The position numbers were made by a program, and so were the translations under genes. This document shows positions 8,208 through 13,683 of a DNA stretch of 13,683 nt, piece after piece. The notes below the pieces were generated by a model that saw only the letters and a program-made list of their open reading frames with translations, ran no database searches and was not told where the DNA came from. Positions within the stretch are counted from its first letter, which is position 1. Each line of letters begins with the position of its first letter. Origin of the DNA: Monoraphidium neglectum (lineage: Eukaryota; Chlorophyta; Chlorophyceae; Sphaeropleales; Selenastraceae); assembly GCF_000611645.1 (NCBI RefSeq), contig NW_014012129.1:1-13683 (forward strand), given 5' to 3'.

Positions 8208-9696
8208 CAGCAGAACGACGCCACCCTTCTCCAAGAGTGGGATGGGTGTTTGCTTGGTGAACTTACTTGCTGCCTCCCAGATTCTCACTGGCGGCCCCAG
8301 TTGTTTTTGCTGCTGAAACCACGCAGCGAGTCTAGATTGACAGGTTTGAGATCTTGTGCAGCGCCCCGCATGCACATTTGAATTCATTGTGCCAGGGCTC
8401 TGCACTGTTTGTTGCCTGCAGCACCACTTTCTTTGGTTCCTCTGCAATAAGCCCAGTCAAAAAACGTAGCGATGCCGACGAAGCAGGGGGATTCAGGACA
8501 ACGTGCTGCGCTAGCAGATGCACGGCAGACACCCGGGCTAACGCCACAGCCCAAGTGCAGCCCTGTGACGCTGCTCCTCCAGTGGACTCCGCCTGCATGA
8601 TTGTACAAGCTGGGGCGTAACTCTCAGAGTCTGCTGACGAGGAATGACGTCAGCATTGCGGTACTCTACCAGCTGCTGGCGGCGAAAGTAATGACCAGCC
8701 ATGAGATCCCGCAGGTCGCCCTTGCTCGAGAGCTTGCCCTCAATTCCAATGTGATAGCTGAAGTCGATCTGAGGCTGGCACGGCTTTTAGGCGATGTCCT
8801 GCTGCCCACGTGACGGCGGCCTCCTGACAGTGTTGTGTGTGTGCCCAACGACTTCCATCAAACCCAAGGCGACTCCCCCGCAGGCTGCAGGGGCGGCGCT
8901 GGGCGCTGGCGGCACGTGAGCGTGCGCGGGTGGCGCTGGGCGGGCAGCGCTGGAGGCAGCGAGACTGCTGTCAGGAGCTGGGTCTATGGGAGCAAGCTAC
9001 CAAATCCTCAAGCTGCTTCCTTTTGGAAAGGTCAGGAATACCATATTACAGCTCGTGTGAAAGCAGCTGGCAAGTTACGCAAAACAAAGGAGGTCCAAGA
9101 TGCAATATGGATGATCGCGTGCATACAGGCGCTGGACGGGGTGCGCGGTTTTGAGCATCAGCTACTCGCACCTGTTCAGCCGCCCCGCAGGGATCAAACT
9201 CGCTCGCGCGTCTCCTTGTCACATGTATACGCGCATGCATACGCACACACATGCGGCAGTTTGCTGGTCTGCATGCGGCGACGCTCGCCTCCATCCCCAG
9301 AGTCCTGCCAGCAACGTACCACCCTGCCATGTGGGTTGCACCTGCTGCTCGTCAAAAGGGCTGGCCAGTCGAGGCCCGCAGCCTGGGTGGCGGTTATTGT
9401 GTGATTGCATCCAGTCGCGGGGGGAGGGGGGGTGGCGTCAGGGTGATGTCAGCACTACCCTGGGATATCATAACTGCTTGAGAGTTGACCTTGCGTGTCG
9501 CGGAAGGCAAGGGGCGGGCAGTGCCCACTGGGTGCAGCACATGGCAGCACCAGCAGCACTCACACGCAAGCCGTGAGGGAGAGAAAGCGATGTTTGACAC
9601 CAGTGCTGTGCTGAGTTGTGTGTCCGCACCCACCTGTTGTAGGCCTTGCCATAGGGGTGCACTGTTGAGTTCAAGGCAGTACACCAGGGCATAAAT

Positions 9697-9760
9697 TGTG
9701 TGCGTATGTGTGTGTGTGTGTGTGAGAGAGAGAGTGTGTGTGTGTGCATGTGTGTGTTTG
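9697..9760. repeat. TG/AG microsatellite
   Basis: A (TG)n run is interrupted by a GAGAGAGAGA block and followed by further TG and TGTTTG units. An alternating purine-pyrimidine tail continues to about 9815. The minus-strand Thr/His-rich peptides across it are repeat artefacts. Confidence 0.9.
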
Positions 9761-9925
9761 TCTCCTCGCATGCGCGTGCATGTGCACGTACATATGTGTT
9801 CATGTTTGTATGACCCGCCAGCTTTTGTGTGTAGGGCATCGATCTGCGCTTGAGCCCAGAGAACAACCCTGCCCACATCCTGGTGGCTTCGCAAGCAAAG
9901 GCACAGTGCAGTTGCAAAGCTGCTT

Positions 9926-12900
9926 CTAAATGAGGTGCCAAGCCCAAGTTTGTCCCAGCTGCAGCAGATGGGCATGGCGCACTCGGGGCTGCGCCAGCAG
10001 CGGTGGGCCTCCCCATTGCGGCTGCTCACCGCAGCGGTATGACTGGGTAACGACATGGGACGGCAGCAGGCAGTGGTGGCCGTTGACCACGCCGCACATC
10101 GTGCCTGCGCAGGGGAGCACCACGCGAACAAGGGGGCGGGGAAGGGGCCAGCGCGGCGCGTTGGTCGTCATTTGTCACGCGAGAACTTGTCCTGCATCTT
10201 GGACCAAGAATGAAGCACGCGTCAGAGCTTTCAAGTCATCACGGGCCATGCACCATTGGTTGTGAGCACAGGGCAAGCCCGATGTAAGACGGCCCAAGCC
10301 TGACCCATTTTCAGGTTCATGGCGGAGCTGGTGCGCCGCCCATCAGCAGCGGCTGTGCTGGGGCCGCCCCTGCCTCCCCCGTCATACTGTTATAATAGAA
10401 ATCAAAGCTGACCGGTGAAGCCGGCGAACGCGGCGTCCGCGGCGTGTTGGCCGAGAGTCTTTGCCAAGACGTGGTCAGCAGATCCAGATGCCGTCGCCTG
10501 CGCGTGCCGGCAGCGACGGGGCGCTCGTCAGCCGCAACGGCCCCTGCCGCCCGCCCCTGCCCAGCCGAACCCGGCTCCGGCGCAGTCCGTGCCGCGCAAT
10601 CCGGGACCAAGAACGAGAGGACGCCCGGGGCCCTGCGGACGGCAGCGGCCCGCCGCCGGTCCTGCCGACGCCCACACCGGCTGGCTACGTAGGTGCACAC
10701 TGTAACAATACGATTGCCCTCTACATAAATCCCTGCCCACCTCTACCAGGTACGTAGGGTCAATGTATTTGCAGTCAACCTCCCCCAGGGCGCCACCCTT
10801 GAACAGGCCCTTGAGGTGGGCCCCGATGTCACGCAGGACGGGGTTGCCCGCGTCGTCCAGCGGCCGCGGCTCGTCGTCTGGCGGGCCGGCGGCGTCCAAG
10901 AGAGCGGATGAGAGAGGGGTGGTTGGAGGCGGGTGAAAGTGCGGCGAGCTGGAGACAGGCTGGACGAGATGGCCTCAAGCGGAGCGGTGTCTGGAGTCCC
11001 TCGCTCGAAACAAAGGAAAGCCTCTCCGATGCATCCGGTCCAACCAGCGGTCAAACTTCGGTCAACTGGTCCAACTTCACCTCGACACACCCCACCTTCT
11101 GACAGCACACAACGGATCCAACTCAGCCCCACACGCCTCACACCCAACCCCCGTTATAACACACCTCATCTTCATTCCACTTCCGCGACCGATTTCCTCC
11201 TGCTCAAGCGCTGCCCCCCCGTGTTGCCTGCCCGTCCCACGTATTTCTTCTGGAGCGGGCCCGCCCACCTTTGAAGAGCAGGTGCTGGCCCGCCCCCTCA
11301 GCCACGCACACCACCGCGTGTCCGCGGTCGTCCAGCAGCCGCCTCAGGTGGTTCAGCAGCGCCGGCACGTCCACCTTGACCTTTGGGGGGGGGGCGCAGG
11401 GAGGGGAGGGGAGGGCAGGACACGAGCTGGAGTGTTAAGCGAGTGAGGGTGAGAGGGTAGGGCTGCGTTTACAAGCTCAAAATACTTGCGGTGTGTGTGC
11501 TTGTGCGTGCATGCATGCGTGCGTGCGCTTGCGTGCATGCGTGTGCGTGCATGCAGGTATGCATGGTCCAGGCAGGGATTGGTGACATGAACGACTTCTG
11601 ATTGGGTAAAAATGTGCAGCCCAAGGACGAGCTCGCGGCCCCCGGCCCGCCTGCAACTGGCCCCTACGCCGTGCCGCTGCGCCGGCTCCCCAGTCAGGCG
11701 CCGCACAGCCAAGAGCAGCACCCGCTCCCTCCCAACGTCGCCGCCGCACACAACATCGCTCTCCTGCCACCCCCCAGTCTGCTCCTGACCTCGCCTTTCT
11801 CCACCCCACCCCCGGGTCACTGTGCCATCGCTCAGATTCATGCAGGCCCTGTCCGTCATTTTCTGCACAAGCAAGCGCGCATGCACCTCTGGGATGAGGC
11901 AGGCGTCCACCACGCCAGATGCGAGGGAGGCCTGGAGCGTGAGAAAACCAGAGCGGCGCCCAAACAGCTGGCGGGGCGGGCGCGGAGAGGGGGCGGGGCT
12001 TCGTTGCGGCTGTTCAGGTTCGGGTTGCGGCAGCGCGGGCGCGCTGGACGCAAGCGTCGGTGGGGGGGCTAGTGGGATGTTGGGGTGCAGGTGGAAGGCG
12101 ACGCTGCTGCTGCGAAACGGGGAGGCAGGCAGGGGGAAGGGGGGGTCCCTTGAACGGGGCAGGCACGGGGTGTGGGTTGACCGAGTCAACGCTAAAAGCT
12201 GACCTTTTGGCACCAAGGAAGGCTGAGCGGCCCGCCGGCTTTTGAGCGATGCGAGGTTTGCTGTGGCATCACATTCCCCAACCTCGTTTGACGCAAAAGC
12301 CGGTGCTGCAGCCCCGAAACAGCGATTGCTGCCCTACCCAAGACACCGCAGGCTTGCAACAGCAACACCCCCGCTTGACGCCGATCAGGCATCGCTCACA
12401 TGCAGTTGTGGCATTGCGCATGCCCCTGCTGGCCTGTTGCTATGCCGATGGCCGCCCCCGTGTCAGCGTCCCAAAGGGTGACACCACCAACACAACGCGC
12501 GCGTGTGCAGCTGCCGCGCACCTTCACGAGGCCGATGCCTCTGAGCGCGCTGGATGCCTCCGTCTTCGCCGCGAGCAGCGGCAGCTGCGCCTGCTCAACC
12601 GCCGTGTCGAAGCCGAAGCTCTTGTCCAGCTTTGGGGGGGGGCCAGCAGTTTGGGGTGGGTGCGTGGTCACTCGGCCGCAGGGCGGCACCACGAGGGCGA
12701 TGCGGGGCGCACTGCGGCACTTGAGGGGGGCAAAGCAGCGGCGTGTGCAAAGTAGCAGCCCGCCTGCGGCCCAATCTACCGCTGCTCTTCTCGAGGCTCT
12801 GTGGGCACCAGATGCGGCATCGCGCTCGCCTCGCGCTGCCCTGTGCAACCTTGGTCCCCGTGCCGCCCCCGACCACCCGCCGAGCTTCCCACGCTGGCTC

Positions 12901-13382
12901 GCCCCTGGGCTCGTCACCGGTAATCTCCCGAGTCCCAACCTGATTCACCCACGAGCAAAAAGTCGTTGTCGATGGACTTTGGCACGCCCATCACGACGCA
13001 CGGCACCTCCTCCACAGCACACCAGTGGGCCAGGTCTGGGAGGCGGGGGCGGACGGCGCGCCGAGGGGCCTCAGGCGTGCGGCGACCACCCCAAACATCG
13101 CCGCGCCACGCAGGTCTGCTGGGGCTGCAAACGGGCGCGTTCTGTGCCAGGCCAGGCCCCACAACAAGCCGCTGCATTGAATGCGCGATTGCCATGCCAT
13201 CGCTTTGGCCTTGCGAATGCGCTGTGTCGCGCCGCCTGGACCTTCCAAATCATGGCCACACGACAGGAGGCACATGCAACAGATGGCTGACGCACAGAGC
13301 GCCAAAGAGCCGCGTGCAAAGCTGTCTCTTCACACAATGCTGCTCCTCGCACCTGCTCCAAGCACGTTACCGCCCTCCCCGC
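9926..13382 (-). CDS. PFK: Plant-type 6-phosphofructokinase, partial at its 5' end (multi-exon)
   Basis: Phosphorylates fructose 6-phosphate to the 1,6-bisphosphate, an early committed step of glycolysis. Exons in transcript order: 13382-13353, 13035-12953, 12629-12522, 11967-11887, 11380-11269, 10877-10741, 10497-10413, 10104-9926. All junctions are GT-AG and phase-compatible. Order of motifs: [10 protein letters not shown] (glycine-rich nucleotide loop), [12 protein letters not shown] (catalytic PK[T/S]IDND), [21 protein letters not shown] (family MGRxSGF), [53 protein letters not shown]. These are the blocks of plant ATP-PFKs. The glycine loop is G-E-G-G rather than the GGDD of PPi-dependent enzymes, suggesting ATP use. 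The assembled part is about 270 residues against 450-530 usual; the N-terminal part is missing. The last exon gives [20 protein letters not shown] and a TAG at 9926-9928, with the terminus less sure than the core. Confidence 0.92.
10741..10877 (-). other. PFK exon with [10 protein letters not shown]
   Basis: It starts after CCGCCAG, completing an Asp codon, and reads through [20 protein letters not shown] to [10 protein letters not shown] before GTGGGC. With the next exon (10497-10413, [10 protein letters not shown]) the spacing equals that of the plant block YIDPTYMIR followed by AVPxNAxDxV. That places Glu where the family normally has the Arg of 'MIR'. Confidence 0.85.
11490..11564. repeat. 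TG/TGCG/TGCA-rich repeat in a PFK intron
   Basis: GTGTGTGTG passes into irregular TGCGTGCATGCATGCG units inside the PFK intron 11381-11886. It is an alternating purine-pyrimidine tract with several GCATGC palindromes. Confidence 0.85.
12953..13035 (-). other. PFK catalytic exon (VPKSIDNDF)
   Basis: It starts after CCTCCCAG and encodes [16 protein letters not shown] and [11 protein letters not shown], ending CTC|GTGGGT. The next exon (12629-12522) opens with [10 protein letters not shown], giving [15 protein letters not shown] across the junction. The Asp pair of IDND includes the catalytic base, and the Lys of VPK is typical of PPi-type and plant PFKs where bacterial enzymes have Gly. Confidence 0.93.
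13353..13382 (-). other. 30-nt PFK exon with the glycine-rich nucleotide loop
   Basis: It lies between CCCTGCAG and GTGCGA on the minus strand, entering and leaving in phase 1. It reads (G)GEGGNVLGA(D), taking one base from the previous exon and giving one to the next. Counting from the first Gly to the Lys of VPKSIDND gives 30 positions, the same spacing as between GGDG and PKTIDND in plant PFKs as I recall them. That spacing is the main evidence that this tiny exon is real. Confidence 0.75.
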
Positions 13383-13683
13383 CTGCAGGGTTCGGGGCGC
13401 AGAGAGATGGAAGCAGAGAAATGAGTGGAGGGAAGCGAGAGGTGGGGGAGGGCCCCGCGAGGTGGGGGAGGGCCGGGCCGGGCCGCTCAGGGTCAGCCCC
13501 GCTGTCAGGGCGCGGGAGGGGTGGGAGCCTCGCAGCCCGGCAGCGATTGACGGCCTCGGAGCGATTGGTGCCGCCGCCACATGGTTGCCACCACGTGACA
13601 GACACAGTCCAGCGGTCGGCACCCCGCACTGGCCGCGACACGCACCGTGCGCTCGGGGACGCCCGTCGGTCCATCACCAACCC
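13383..13683. other. Upstream end of the PFK locus, no exon recognised
   Basis: By position, this contains the intron before the 30-nt PFK exon and perhaps part of an earlier exon. All three minus-strand frames near 13683 are open, but none shows the expected N-terminal PFK blocks (G-T-x-x-G-T-S-R-G-G or the strand before the glycine loop). A 14-bp GGTGGGGGAGGGCC is repeated at 13441 and 13461. Confidence 0.5.
13441..13474. repeat. Direct repeat of GGTGGGGGAGGGCC, 20-bp period
   Basis: Exact 14-bp copies lie at 13441-13454 and 13461-13474, separated by CCGCGA, followed by GGGCCGGGCCG. On the PFK-coding strand this is a pyrimidine-rich CCTCCCCCACC stretch within a presumed intron. Confidence 0.85.

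Larger units (their letters stand above)
8142..9925. other. Convergent intergenic region between the Rieske and PFK genes
   Basis: This region lies between the stop of the plus-strand oxygenase and the proposed stop of the minus-strand PFK, so it should hold both 3' UTRs. I see no clear poly(A) signal for either gene; AATAAG at 8444 is only a near match. There is a G13 tract at 8195-8207, a TG/AG microsatellite from 9697 and a less GC-rich part around 9000-9120. Open segments at 8601-8813 (plus) and 8538-8786 (minus) are protein-like but unrecognised. Confidence 0.6.

Noticed and set aside
9394..10131. 245-codon minus-strand open frame with Thr/His-rich segment
   Set aside because: The Thr-His run is the translation of the TG microsatellite. 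The right part overlaps the PFK terminal exon in a different frame.
10878..10899. Extending the PFK exon 10741-10877 upstream to include DAAGPP
   Set aside because: There is no AG acceptor just before it, and the nearest upstream AG is in the wrong phase. The acceptor CCGCCAG at 10878-10879 fits phase 1.
13540..13640. Minus-strand reading GGGTNRSEAVNRCRAARL as the PFK glycine-loop exon
   Set aside because: It vaguely resembles GGDGT...A, but it has no good donor in the right phase. The 30-nt exon at 13353-13382 gives the correct spacing to VPKSIDND.
1..13683. CRISPR array, prophage, integron or bacterial defence system
   Set aside because: There are no spaced direct repeats of suitable length, and the main genes are intron-split eukaryotic genes.

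Overview
The window looks like nuclear DNA of a green alga, most likely a chlorophyte of the trebouxiophyte or chlorophycean type. It is GC-rich, with densely intron-split genes (GT-AG introns of roughly 220-550 nt), alanine- and glycine-rich proteins, TG-type microsatellites inside introns, and two genes of plant or algal type. There is no bacterial operon structure, no CRISPR array, and I recognised no tRNA or rRNA. Gene models were built by eye from translated homology blocks and phase-compatible GT-AG junctions. Single-exon open frames are misleading here: the longest are antisense or intron read-through.

Layout. (1) 1-470, plus strand: the last exon of a gene entering from the left, with a weak PAS-like C-terminus. 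(2) 471-2798: no confident gene. It holds the 3' UTR of gene 1, a candidate AATAAA at 643, and presumably the promoter and 5' exon(s) of the next gene. (3) About 2799-8141, plus strand: a gene of about 12 exons for a chloroplast Rieske non-haem iron oxygenase of the PAO/TIC55/PTC52 family. It has a [2Fe-2S] site, a D-x2-H-x4-H iron site, two C-terminal membrane segments and a CxxC motif. Exons 2-3 and 5-12 join cleanly; the first exon and the linker before exon 4 are unresolved. One exon is an 18-nt microexon. (4) 8142-9925: the convergent intergenic region, with a G13 tract, a TG/AG microsatellite and two short protein-like open segments. (5) 13382 down to about 9926, minus strand: eight exons of a plant-type 6-phosphofructokinase whose N-terminal part lies upstream, beyond 13382 and probably partly outside the window. 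It includes a 30-nt exon with the nucleotide-binding glycine motif.

The two main genes converge tail to tail and are functionally unrelated (chlorophyll or envelope redox metabolism versus glycolysis), so this is ordinary eukaryotic gene order rather than a cluster. I see no clear novel multi-gene system. The points worth a second look are at gene level: the microexons, the repeat-filled linker of the Rieske gene, a perfect 20-bp inverted repeat in one of its introns, unusual residues at two conserved PFK sites, and paired C-tract/AAAG splice acceptors in the PFK gene.
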